Origin: Astrothelium macrocarpum
Taxonomy: Eukaryota > Ascomycota > Dothideomycetes > Trypetheliales > Trypetheliaceae
Length of the DNA stretch: 64,000 nt
Direction: 5' to 3'
Assembly (NCBI GenBank): GCA_021030915.1
Contig: JAGEMR010000007.1
Coordinates: forward strand, 521,016-585,015
A program made the position numbers and the translations under genes. The first letter of the stretch is position 1. Each line of letters opens with the position of its first letter. Below the pieces are notes generated by a model, which worked only from the letters and a program-made list of their open reading frames with translations, ran no database searches and was not told the DNA's origin. Positions 48,325-60,800 of the stretch are shown piece by piece.

Positions 48325-51300
48325 TCACAGCGCATCAACAACGCCCTCTTCGGCTCTCCAAAAGTTCGCCCACGCCTCCTTCCATCGCTCTTGGACCTGC
48401 TCCAGCCACTGGTCAAAGGAGATCTCCTCTGTTCCTACCCTAATCACGCCATCCTTGACTCCTTTCCAGCCTTCTGGAGCATGCTTCACGTAGTGGTGGT
48501 CATTGCCGCAAAACGTGCGCTGATCGTCCGTCTTCTCTCCCCTATTCAAGCCCACACGCTTTTGGTAACAATCCGTGCAGAGGTCTGTGTCAGTACAGAT
48601 GATACAGGTATAGACAACTGCACGCACGGAATCGCTCAAGGATGTTCCGCATCCGTTGCAGCTGATGAAATTGTCTTCAACAAGGCCGAGTTAGCTTTGA
48701 CTTTGGTGCTCGGAGATAATTTGCAAGGACTTACCATCGCTGATGTCTTCTGTCACGGTGGGATCGATTTCGTTTGCTCTATCTCCTGGTATCTTGCTGT
48801 TGGCTTCCGTATTTCCATGGAAACTGTCAGCTCTCTTTGCTGTAAGATATCTTTGACTGAATAGAGTAAAACCGATAAAGTTCTCGTTTAGCTGTTCATT
48901 TGCCGTGGTGGAGTTCGTTGCGGATGATTGTTCATTGAAATTCGACGAAATGTCTGAAGTCTCCTTGTTCTGTTGATCATGATTTGTGCTGGAGTTATGG
49001 GTTTCAGCGACATTTTCGGCTAGCTTCGTATCTGCTTCCTGCTCTTCTTCATTCGCCACACCTCGAGATTCAACTTGCTCTTTGAACTTGGGGTCGAGCC
49101 AGTAGAATTGAGACGCCAATGCGATCTGCGCATCTCTCTCAAGTCCTGGAAGACATGCCAAGATCTTGCCGAAGAAGCGCACTGCTCGTTGATCATTCGA
49201 AGCTATGTCATCCGAGAGAGCCTCAACACAGGCATCGAAAGATTTACGGAGCTCTGACTCAAAGGCCTGGAGCGGTCCCAGCTTGCGTAACATCAGCGCA
49301 TGGATAATTGCTGTATCAGACATCTCGGGGCTATACTCCTCGCCAAGAGCGATTGCACTTTTCGCAAGGATGCTCATCTCTTCAAGGATGCTCGCCTTTT
49401 GTGAACTGTCTGATGATGTGCGAAACTGTTCCATCAGTATTTCGGCCAGGGCCGAACGTGACTCTAATACGAAATATTCAGCATTTTCCTCGTCTCGTAA
49501 TTTGCTATAGAGCACTTGATTGAGCCATCGTTTGCTTTTATCAAACTCATGTGTCACTGTTTTGTAGTAGTCTGCTAGATTGAACCGCAAACGCATAGTA
49601 CCATTAAATGGGACGATAGCCTGCTTGAGAGCAAACTCGTATGTCTTGATTAAAATTTGATGTTTGTCGCTTTCGATTGCCGCGCTTTGAAACACCAAGT
49701 CATTACCAAATGAAAGCCAAAAAATCCTCTCAATATCATTCAAAGTCTCAACAAACTGAATGAGTTTTTCGAATTGGTTAAGACTGTAAAGTTTCGAAGT
49801 TATCTTGGTCAAGCCTTTTAGAACAATGAAGTTGATGTCATCTTCGTCTTTCAGGAGGGAACGAGCGGCTTGAATGAAGTCGGTGGCAGATTCAATGTCG
49901 TCTTCAAGGAGCGCACATTCGGCTTGGTAGACTAGATTCAATCGCTGGCTTTGGAGTACTTCTGGGTCCTGGTTTTGTGACGCGCTCCTTTCCCACCACG
50001 CAGTAATCTCGACACTTGTCTCTTTTGCTTCGCGAATGTATTCGTTCCTCTTGCTATTTTCTCCTTCGGTCTCACGCTGTGCCAAATAGTTGGCGGCTTG
50101 AAGTACGCTTCCAAGAGCGTAAAACTTGTCATGGTCTGTACCTGGCGTCTCGAGAGCTTTCCGGCATTGTATTAAACCCTCTTTGTAGTGATTGTAGCTC
50201 TTTAACGCGAGACCAATGCCTCGGAATGCGCGACTTGTTTTGACGAGTTGTGGGAATGCTCCAGAGACGTAGAGAATTTGCTCTACAGTCGGCGATGCGT
50301 CAGACGTCGCAAGTTTTTCATCCAATTTGTTCGCCTAGAGTATTTTCAGCGAATTTATGCTAAATTCTGTCATTTAGAATTGAGTCTTACAAGTTGCAAC
50401 GCACGATTTGCGAAGACGTATGACCTTGCAGCATCTTCCTGGTATTCCGCACGATAAAACCAGTTTTCGCAATGCTGTTGAGCCACTTGGATCATAAGCT
50501 TAGTCGCATCGCCAGAAATATCATGGACCCATTTCAGAGTGGCTGGAGTAAAGTTCTCGGCTGGAAGGCTCAAAACTGTGTTCGTCCACTTTTTGATAGA
50601 AGCGACCATTTCCTCAGGGAGATCTGGAGCATCTCCAAATATGCCAAACACGCTTGCATTCTCTTCGATTTTCTCCAAAGCTGCTCCATGATTTGAAAAG
50701 ATTTTGCATAAGCTCTCAATGCCTTGTCGTACTTCTCCACTATTCAAATCATCGACGTTAATATTGAGAAAATGCTGGATCCAGTAGTCGGCAGCATAGC
50801 TGACAGGGAGATCAACAGCAGAATCCGTGGCCTTTTCTTTAATTAGAATCGCCGCAATCGTTCTGAAGATGATAAGATGTGCCGAAGACGGGGTACTTCT
50901 CAGTCCATTCTGATGATTAGAAAGTCCACGAAAATACTGACGTAGAGCACGCTCTTGAAATCTCAAAGGGAGCCGGATGCTAGGATCTAGATTAAGCTGG
51001 TTCCCCATTTCATCCGCAGTGTCCAAAGCGTCACTTTCGCTTTCGCTGGACGAGTCTTCAGGGTCGTCGGTACTTTGAGTGATTCGCAGGAGCCTGGATA
51101 ACAGATCAGCCTCATACAGTCAGGACCAAAACACCAATTAAATACCTTGCCAGTCGCCCATCCACTTCTTCTTCGACACTCAGACTATGATTTTGGTCTA
51201 GGAGTTTCAATAGACTTGATGCTTCTCCCAGGGTTAGTTGCCGCTCCGAGAAAGAGAGCCAGGCAAAGAGTTGTCTCAGTGATGCAAGCTCATCTTCTGT

Positions 51301-53484
51301 GCGTCCTTTTTGACACTCATCTAGCAGCACGTCGTATAATTGTGACAAGTTCTCAGGCAAATTTCGTAGCTCTTTCATTATCAATGGTTCTCGTCCAAGA
51401 GAGTTAAGTCGTCGCAGGGCGTGCTCAACATAAAGGATACCGGCACTATTGTCAGCATCGTGATCATCCGTATTGACACAAGGGACTTACTATCGGCTTT
51501 TTGTAGCAATCGTGTAGCGATTTGCTTCCTTGCGCGTATATCGAGCCGTTTGAGCTTTGAAAGGGACCTGATCCTATCTCGTATGATAAGCCTGACGTCT
51601 TTCTTGAGCAACTCCATCGTCAGGACAAGTGACGGTGTCTCCGCGCTGTCTACGGCAACGTGGCTAGTCATCAGGATGCTAATTTGTAGACTATTCTTCT
51701 TAATTTGTGAAAAAAGGCCAAGCAACTCTGTCCGATCCTCAGGATTCAGTTCATCGGTTCCATCAACGACGATGATTAATCTTGCCTCCGCGTCGGTAGG
51801 GTATCTATCAGCGATGAGTTTGGCCCAGAGCAGACTCCCATTGTCGTCTGCGATGTCCTCCTTAATCTTCTGGAGTTCTGAGATAACTTCATCACGATAT
51901 CGCTGGTTCACTTCCGCGATCTGGATTATGAGCGACTTCACAAAATTCTTCACCGAGCGTAATTGCTCATGTTCTTCTTCGAAAAAGAAATAGACCACAT
52001 TTCTCCTTTCTGCAGTGTCTTCGGCTTGGATTCGTAGATCTCCAATAGCATAGTATGCCAAGTTGGTCTTCCCAAGTCCGCGCTCGCCTGTGACTGAAAG
52101 AATAGGCTTTGTCCCGTTGACGAATTCTCGATATGATGTGTTTTCTGTGAGCCACTTGAACGAACCTTTCGTGAATGATCTTTCAATATCGTAGAATGTC
52201 TGATCTGGACGTGCGGTAGTGAATAGATCGTTCCGAATCTGGTTTAGGGCAGCTAAGCGCCTTGCTCCGGCATCTTTGGTTCTTCCACTCTTGTCAGATT
52301 TGTCGTAATCTTGATTCTCTTTCTGCGATGTCCCGTCCTTCTCTCGCGACATCTTGAAAATCGCTTTCTCGATTTTCTTAGTGATCTCCAGGTCTTGTTG
52401 AGCCGTGTCCAAAGTCTGCTGGTAAGTCTCCGAACTCTCTTGTACAATCATGGCGATCCCCTTTACATTCTCATTAGTCTCTTCTGATGTTGCGAGTGCT
52501 TTCTGCGTTACAGCGAGATTTTCGGATACAAGATTTCCCATTTGAGCAGTGGCTTTGTGGATATCAATTGTCTCTCCCAGAGTGGCGAAAATGGTTGCGG
52601 ATTCAAGTCGTTGAATATTGCCGTTCAAGGTATCTACAGAGTCTTTCAGTTTGTCATCGGTGCCTCTGAAGAGAGCTTTGCCCCATTTCACTAATATTTA
52701 AATCTATCAGTCTTAGTAAGCAGAGGGCGCGTGAATACTAACAAAACCTTCCGTCTTTTTGGTATTGAGAAGCAATTCCACAGAGGCCAAGCAGCGATCC
52801 GAAGACACGCGCCAGCATTGTCTGATATGTATCAACTGCAGGAAGTTTATTTTCAAGTAGAGAGATACGCTCGAGAAATGACTGCATAATGCTAAAGAAT
52901 GTCTCAATCATGTCATAGTCTGACGACGTGTCTTTTGCAGCCTGCGCGCGTTAGTAGCGTATAGATAGAGTTTACTGAGCGCGGGATCGACAACCTTCAT
53001 GATCCCTATACAAATTTTGTAAGAATCAGCGTCGCTGATCATCCAGCATGCCATGGTAACTCACACGTGAAGGCAGTCACGATCGTTGCCGCTGGGGGAA
53101 ATGACTGGCGGTGATTAATTTTTGTGAAGAATTGTAAAAGGGTCGGGGGATTACTCACTGCACTTGCTGCCGCACCAATTTGTTTCGCGGCGGACAAAAC
53201 CTATCTGACAATGAGAATCCCTGCATCTTGTTTTGCTCATTCAATCTTACAATGTCTGAATTTTTGTTCACAAAGTGTCTTAGCTTATCGCCAGTTTTGC
53301 CGCTGTGCCGAAAGGATTCGAATCGTTTTACTTGTCTTTCCTGGTCATCCATTACTGCACGAAGGTTCCTCAAATTTCGGAATTCTGCAGGATTAGTCTT
53401 TGTATCGCTACAATATTGATCAATGGCTTCCGTCCACACTCTGCCAACGTCGGAAGAGTCTGACGGCTGGTCTGTAAACGACAT
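48325..53484 (-). CDS. NLR-like STAND protein: Goodbye-like, NACHT, helical repeats, ZZ-like zinc finger
   Basis: Ten exons inferred: complement(48325..48674, 48735..50334, 50391..51093, 51146..51445, 51491..52690, 52743..52941, 52995..53005, 53065..53104, 53159..53200, 53251..53484), about 1,560 residues. The N-terminus (VWTEAIDQYCSDTKT, DIVLSAAKQIGAAASA, GRFLKWGKALFRGTDDKLKD) resembles the fungal STAND Goodbye domain. NACHT has a Walker A (GERGLGKT, about 377) and Walker B (LIIVVDGTDEL, about 480), then a winged-helix-like LPENLSQLYDVLLDECQ. The C-terminal half is helical, TPR-like (LALKSYNHYKEGLIQCRKAL). The last exon is a ZZ-like finger (SCNGCGTSL, CIICTDTDLCTDCY, CGNDHHYVK) and a conserved EISFDQWLEQVQERWKEAW. 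Frame problem: the canonical GTAAGT donor after 51491 joins out of frame to 51445; a weak GTCCCT donor (exon ending at 51487) restores it. It may be an innate-immunity or non-self sensor, or a mildly broken allele. Confidence 0.8.
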
Positions 53485-55870
53485 AATGGGCGGTATCGTT
53501 GAGCAGTCAATAGACCAATCATGCGAGGACAAATATTAGAATTTTACGAAAGAGCGAGGGAAGAAGACGACAGTGCGAATAACAGAAATGAACCGCGCTA
53601 ACACCTGGAGCGATCTACCCTACTCTAATCCTGACTTAATACGTGTATTAGTCTTGAGCAGAAGCTTGGCATGAAACATTCGTTAGGAAAACGGTAATTA
53701 ATGGCACAGTCTGCTTCAAATACTTTTAAAATTATGGTTGTAGCATTGAATCAGCTCTTCACCGGTCAAGACGCGTCGCAGAACAAGCGTGTTGGCGGAC
53801 TCAGCTGGGATTCCTATTTCTAGAAACTCAGCCCCCTAAACCCGGAGTCTAACTCAATAGCGTTGGTATGTGCACGCCATATGAGCATCTTTGCCCTAGT
53901 TTACCCATTCGGAAAAGGCATTCTGGTAACACATTTTTTGCCGTGTGTGGATGCGTAGTCCATTCGTCCTCAAGTCAAAAGTTAGAGAAACATCGGTGTG
54001 GGTCTGGATGATGTGACGAGGCGAACAGTCGTACTCAAATCAACACAAATGATCCGATATTACAGCTCCAAAAAGTTAGAAGGTACAATGGACAATCCTT
54101 TCCCTACAAGGTGCTCAAATGGCGTCCATCTGTTGCCTAGTCATCCGTAAATTAAAAGGAGAAGCTGAACGGCAGGTCATAAAAGCGCTGATTATTGTGT
54201 CGTGTAACGGCAAATATCACTTTTGATTCGCGCCCCTTCAAATTATCTTATTCTACGCTACCGGAATTCGGACTAAATCGAAAGGAATCGTTCTACAGGA
54301 GCTGAAATCTCTGAGCAGCAAAACGATAAATCTTTGTACAGCAAAGATACCTCAAAAAATTTTCTAGCCAAAAGTCTTGGTGTCACGCGGTGTCACGTGC
54401 GCCACATGACTAAGCTACACATGAAACAATAAGGTAGGGAATCTCCGCTCAAATTTTAATCCGCCAGTATCGCCTGTGGCTCCTCTTGAGCGCCGTGATT
54501 TGCAAAAGTATTAAGCTACAATTTGCCCAGACTTATGGCGTGTGGGATCTGTTGGGCTTCCTCCGTGGGCAAAGATTGGTCTATGCAAATGGCATCAACC
54601 CATCGAACTCTTGCTTTGTGTTTCTGACGAAGACTTTGCAATGCTTTGTAACAATTACTTGTGGTGCGAATGCGCGGCTCGCCGTAAATGCCACAATTAG
54701 CGAAGTAGGCCGGAGCTGTGGAACCCTAGACATACGACAGCGCTTCGTATCTCTCGTCCCACCTATCGTCCAGGTTGATGTCCAAGAGCTCGCATTTAAC
54801 AGGCTCGCTACGTAATCCCGGTAACAGTCTCAGTAGACGCATGCAACTTTCACTGCTTAAGGCGGCGTACTTGCAAGTTGTTATCTTCGCGTGCGAAAGC
54901 GCTGGTTTAGAGGTTCATGAGAGGAACCCGAGAGAATCTCGAGGCTGTGAGATATAGACAGCTCCAGTATAAGCCCGAAGATTGTAGTTCAAAGCGAATA
55001 CGAGGTTGGAGATGAGAACGATATCGAATTCTGACAAGTACCAGGAAGATGATGATGATGTGAAGTGGCTCGAATGCAGGAAGTTGTCTCATTGAACGCA
55101 ATGCTGTGTTTGAGCGCGGTCGATTGTTAAAACTACTGAACAGTGCTGCGTACTGCCAAGATGTATTAACAAAATTAGCTATTTTAAAACAGGTATGAAA
55201 TAGGTTTTTTATAAATTGAGAATTCGAATTCTATTTGGACTCGGTACCATCTTCCTTGAGATGAAGAAGATTGTCTCATTTGGCGAAAAGCATTCAGACT
55301 TTAGGACGAGCCAAGCTCGGCTTGTAGTATTTGAGTGTCAGCATCTGCGTTGGTTCTTGTAGACTGAGATTTCGATTTGAGCTATCGGTGGCCTAACCAA
55401 AAATGAAAAACAAAAAGAAGCACAGAAAGCCGATCCGTAAAAACCAAGTTAGGTACAATCAGCAGCCGCAGTTAGGATAATAGATAAATTTTCTGTTCGG
55501 ACCAACCAGCACGGAACTTAGTTGAAACTTATGCTGAGCCGCGTACCGAGAACACGGCATCACGGGTACATCATGAGCCGGTCGTCGTTAGCGGACCGCA
55601 TTGTTGCACATCCGGATTTTTCGGTCCTGTGGGTGATTGCTACAGTCACACTCCAACTCAATGAATCGCAACGCTCTATGCCTGCATGAACTGGTATTGA
55701 AGCCTTGGGGACCGGTGAGAATCGAAGGAGTGCACGGGGTTTACAAGAGAATACAAATACAAAAAAAGAGCACGAGACTTTGAAGATACTTTCCATTTCA
55801 CGTTCTTACTAGATATCTCTGCCTTCCTCTTGCTCTCCTTCTGAAATAGATTTCCGCTGCGTTACGCAAC
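53485..55870. other. Intergenic, nothing firmly recognised
   Basis: 2.4 kb. It includes the NLR promoter and, near 54380-54405, two copies of GGTGTCACG in tandem, the second part of a CACGTG palindrome. An open stretch at 54486-54815 has no recognisable motif and is not called. Confidence 0.45.
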
Positions 55871-57102
55871 ATGAATCGCCCAACTCTTGTGTTTGGCACT
55901 GCCTCCTTTGGAATGGATATGTCAACTTTCCAGTCTCCCGAGGATGTTGAGAGGATGTTGGAGACTCTCAAGAAGCTTGGCATAACTCACCTTGATACCG
56001 CCGCAAGATACCCGCCGTTGAATCCAGGGAGGTCAGAGCAGTTGCTTGGAGAGGCCGCAGAGCTTGCCCACGCGTTTACGATTGATACTAAGGTTGCAAC
56101 TGGGCAGGGTGACGGAAATGGCAGTTTGACCAAAGACGCCATCGAAAAGAGTGTGGGGTCTAGTTTTGGGAGACTCAAAGTCCAAAAGGTAATTCACATT
56201 ACTGGGTTAATCCTGACTTTATCCCATTACCTTCATCTTCGTCCTTGATTGTATGTGAAGGCGTCTCTGGGGCATCAAATTTTTGCACATGTCTCTGTTT
56301 CTCTGAGCCAGTTCTCAGTTTCGTAAAAGTTGTTTCCTCTGCAATAGCTGTCACCTCCGAAAAGTCGTTGATCAAATTTTCTACTATTGAGACATCACAT
56401 GCAAAGCTCCCTAACCCGTTTTACAACACAACGGAACTCAAGCTCTATTAGGTCCGCATCCTCTATGCCCATGCGCCCGACAAAGTCACGCCACTTCATG
56501 AAACCGCTGCAGCTTTCGATGAACAAGCCCGCATCGGCCACTGCGATGCCTGGGGTGTGTCAAATTACTCGCCCTCCCTGTTACGCCAGCTCCTCGCTGT
56601 TTGCGAAGAAAAGGGCCTTCACAAGCCAGGCTACTATCAAGGCGACTACAACATTCTGACGCGGGGCATGGAAGCTGAACTTTTGCCGCTATTGCGTCAA
56701 CACAACATGCACTATGTTGCGTTTCGACCAGTTGCCGCTGGCTTCCTCACAGGAAGGCTCATCTCTGGCAACGCAGAGGGCACGCGCTTGGCTTCCGACA
56801 ACCCCCTTGGAAGTCGTATTGCGGATGGGGTTTTTGGCAGTCAGAAGTTGAGGCAAGCAACTGGAGCGTTTGTAAAGAAAGTAGAAGAGAGAGGGATGGC
56901 TCCTTTGGAGGTGGCCCTTAGATGGATGTATTGGCATTCTCCACTGGGCAAGGGTGATGGAGTGATTTTAGGTGCGAGCAAAGTGTCTCAGATTGAGCAG
57001 AATGTTGCGAGTATGGATCGAGGTCCATTGAATGAAGATGTGCTGGAGATAGTTGAGGAGTTGTGGGAGCAGTTGAAAGAAGAGAGAGCCAACGTATTGT
57101 AA
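55871..57102 (+). CDS. Aldo-keto reductase, AKR7-like
   Basis: Exons 55871..56188 and 56452..57102 give 322 residues. The start is RPTLVFGTASFGMD. The tetrad is Asp42 and Tyr47 (HLDTAARYPPLNPGRSEQLL), Lys74 (FTIDTKVATG) and His113 (RILYAHAPDKVTPLHETAAA). CDAWGVSNYSPSLLRQLL and GDYNILTRGMEAELLPLLRQ are AKR7 (aflatoxin-aldehyde reductase-like) features. AKR7 enzymes reduce dialdehydes and succinic semialdehyde with NADPH. The intron, at 263 bp, is far longer than others in the window. It has a GTAATT donor and a CTATTAG acceptor and restores QKVRILYAH, in phase 0. The Asp-Thr-Ala-x-x-Tyr spacing is normal. The substrate is unknown. Confidence 0.9.
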
Positions 57103-57893
57103 GGTCAAGAAGAGGTAGCTGTCAGCCTAGGAATTGCGCCTAAGGAAAGATAGTTGTTAAACCTCATTTTGCATCATTATAGTAGAACTCAATCACTTTA
57201 GGGATGATTCTTAGCGTCTTAAGATCTAAGACAGGAACTTAGGATCAAACGCGTGCCTTGTGACTATTGAGCGAGTCGTAACAGTTGGTAATGAGGTCTT
57301 AGTCGGACGTCGTTGCTTTTTACCTTGGGAATTACACTTATAGGATATTCCCTTCCACAGACACCATGGAGGACCTCAAGAGTGATAATAAACATAACTC
57401 ACAAAAGTATTGCTTGATGGAAACTTCGAGGCTTCCGAGCGCTCGAAATGGTGTCGGGGATCTCCCAAATATGTATTTGGCTCATAGTCTTCCTTCCAGT
57501 CTACAGTATTTCTTGTTCTGATTTCTAGCGGCAGAACCATCGAATGTAAATGCCACAGTTTAGTAAGAATAAGATCCATCGGGAAGAAGAAAATCGCCGT
57601 GTAATGATTTCAAGTTCGCTTGCTAAAACACTGTCAAATTGTACACTATATGGACAAAGACCGCCACTCTCACAAGTCCCAGGATACAAGGGACAAAGTT
57701 TCAATTTCTGCGCTCCATTCCTACAAGTCCTCGTCCACTGATCAGGACTCACTCTAATCCGAATATTTGCCCGCTTCCGACCTTCCACTTCACTCACTAC
57801 CATCCCAAACACACACAAACACCCCACGCACACTCCACCCTCCACAACACCAACAAGACGCCAGTCCCCCGACACCATCCTGTCTTCGGCACC
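57103..57893. other. Convergent 3' spacer
   Basis: 791 bp between the AKR7-like gene and the 3' end of the KAR9-like gene. No feature is supported. Confidence 0.5.
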
Positions 57894-60800
57894 TCACCTC
57901 CACCGCGGCCGTTCCTCCAACCGTCCCAGATCCATCATCCCGCTCGCCGGCCTCGCGCGCTCCCTCGCCTGCGGCTGCGGCAGCATGCTCGACCGCCGAC
58001 TGCCCATCGCACTCACACTGCGCGCACCTCTGGCGCCGAACGCCGGGCTCGGCGCCGACCGGCGGTTCGCAAGCGGGCTGTCGCCGTCTGCGTCTGCGTC
58101 TTCGGCGCCGTCGACGGGCGCAAACGACTGTCGACGAGTGCTGGACATTGCGACGGGGAGGAAGGAAGCCGATGGCGAGGTCGGGCTTGCGATGGGGTTG
58201 CGCGCGGTGTTTGATGTGGGACGCGCGAGCCGCGAGGATGGGCGCTGGAGGCTGGATGCGGGGCGCGCGGGGAGATGGGTTTGTTTTGAGGACGAGGTGA
58301 GGAGCATGCTCTGGCGTTTGGACGGCTGCGGGAGGGGGTTGGAGACGTGGCGCGGGGTGGCCGAGGCAACGAGGGCGGGGGATTCTGCGCGCGAGGAGAT
58401 GGTGCGGCTGAGCGGGCTGGGTTGAGGGATGGATGACGAGGCGGTACGGGAGGAAGGGCGGGAGGGAATGGTGGAGGCGGGGCGTTTGTAGGGGGATGGG
58501 GTAGTGGTGGAGATGGGTTTGAAGTTGTGACCGACGACGGTGTCGCGCATGTTGGTGGAGCCGTTCCAGCGGGGTTTGTTGGAGGTGGGTTGGGGTGGCG
58601 AAGGACGGAAGAAGGTAGGTGTTGCTGAGCCGAGGCGAGATGGTGATGGTATGTTGCCATTTGGAGGGGTGCCGAGTGAGGAATTGCGAGAGATGGAGGA
58701 GCTCGTGCCGAAACGAAGAGGGAGGCTCGAGTGTCGTTTACTTGGATCACCGGAGCGCGAGGTACGACGAGTGAGACTGCTTTGCCGTTTGGCATTTGCG
58801 TTGGGAGTGGATGGTTCGTGCTCGCTGTTCTTGCGGCTCATCATGATGACTGAAGAAGCAGGCGAACTTCCAGGCGTTTCGATCATGCTGCTACTTGCAG
58901 AGTGGTCGGTTGATAAGATTGTCGATATCGAGTCCCGAAGCTGTTGGCTCTTGGTCAAGCTTGTGAATTCCTCCATCCTGGCATCAAGCTCAACCATGCT
59001 GTTCTGTAGATTAGACCATCTTCGCTTGACTTCGGACTGCAATCGGAGGATCTCTCCATTAACGGTTAGTCGATCTCGGACACCGCGATCGATGATTGCA
59101 AGGACACGCCCAATAGCTGGACCGTAGTGCATCTTCTTCGCTTCGTAACTCTCAATCTTCTTGGCAGTAGACGGGAGATTGCTATGTTGAGCACCGACAT
59201 CCAAAGCTTCTCTTAGCTTGCTATAGCTCCTTTCGACAGATTCACACATTTTCTGTGCTTGCCTGCCAGCGTTGCGGAAGATCATCACCCATTGGTCCTC
59301 GCTTAATTCTCGACGGAGTGATTCCGCATCGGCCTCAAGTTTCCTCCATTTATCCTCAAGAACATCACGTCTTCTGCTTAGATCCAGACAGGCCGTCGGA
59401 AATATAGCATCTGCACGAATCTGAAAGCCCGACAGTCGCATGGGCAAGAAATCCAAAGATGCTCGAAGTGGCTGCATTCGTGCAAACAGGGCCAAAAGGT
59501 TTGAGTCCTCTTTCGCAAGAGGCGGTATTGGGGCAGGAGATGGGGATGCAGGCGAGCTTGCAACGCCAGGGATACTGAGCCGATGATTTCCTGGAGCAAG
59601 CTGTGTTCGACTCGGTGTCTCTTCGACAATTGTTTCCAACTCACCAATGTCCATACCAGCGTGCTGATCTACCTCATTTACAACGCTTCGGTGCCGCCTT
59701 TCCTCCATTTCAAAGACTAAGCGGCCAAGTGCTTCGACTTCGAGTCCAATTTCACCCAGAACGGTATTCCAAAGCTCTTCCCACTCCATGGCAATTTCAA
59801 CCTGCTCTTTGACACCTTTGAGGTTGTCTTTTATTTTTTTCCATTCCACCATTATTTCCTCCATTCTTGTGACAACGGACTGCAACTGCGCGGCAGGTAG
59901 CTCGGCAATGTCTTCTCTTCGTTCAAGATCTTCAATAGCCACTACGTATACGTCTATAAGTTTTTCAAAACGACCAATGGCCTGATCAACATCATCAAGG
60001 CCTTCTCTTCCCCCGGCAGCAGCCCAGTCGACATCATCTTCCGCATTAAGCCCATTCAGTACTTCGGACGCTTTTTGTATCCATCTTCTGATCTGCTGGG
60101 CTGCATCGTCCAAGGCTTTGGCAGCCACAGTGGAAGTCGGTATGGAAGATATACTCGAGGATAGCGATGCGGCAGGTGGTAGTTGAATAGATGTCAACTG
60201 GGCGAGCTGGCTCGAGAATGAGGCACGGGATAGGGTATAAATCGAAGGTGCTCGGGATTTCGAGAAATTGGAAATGTAGTTCTCAAAATCCGAAGGCGCA
60301 TCATCTGCTCGACGATCGGTGTCTTGCCTTTGAATTGTTCCCGTATCTGAATTGGGCGTGTCTTGGCGGGAGTCTGGTGATTCGGGATTGCCATTTGTGC
60401 TGGTCTCGTGAGTGACTGGCTTGACGGAGATGGAACCGAGCGGAGTTTTTTCAGACTCGGGCAATCGATACTTTTGAGTGTCCAAGCCAGGCTCGCCATC
60501 GTCCGTGTCGGAAGCCATGATTCGCTCGCTAGTACTGATGATGGAAGAATGATCACTGCCTACATCTCCAAGCTCGGTAGACAGCAGGCCTTGATTAAAT
60601 GGTTCGGAGAATTGCAAGTCCAAATGTGGCGGGAGACCACTCCAAGCGCGGCCTCGTCGCTCGATATGGATGGATTCGTCTCTGTGTAGACTTTCGAGCT
60701 CGCGTAATTGGCTTTCCGGGATTCTTCCAATTTTATCCTGGGTCAAGGCGGGGCTAGACACAACTCTGCTCTTGTGAGTATTCAACCATCTCATACGCTC

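Noticed and set aside
48322..48864. 180-codon plus-strand frame over the NLR 3' end
   Set aside because: The minus strand there encodes the conserved zinc-finger exon with correct splice sites, so this is a shadow.
58013..58795. Second minus-strand frame of 260 codons and plus-strand frames over the KAR9 C-terminus
   Set aside because: Pro/Arg/Ser-rich shadow frames in GC-rich DNA; the KAR9 frame continues through with family-typical sequence and SxIP motifs.
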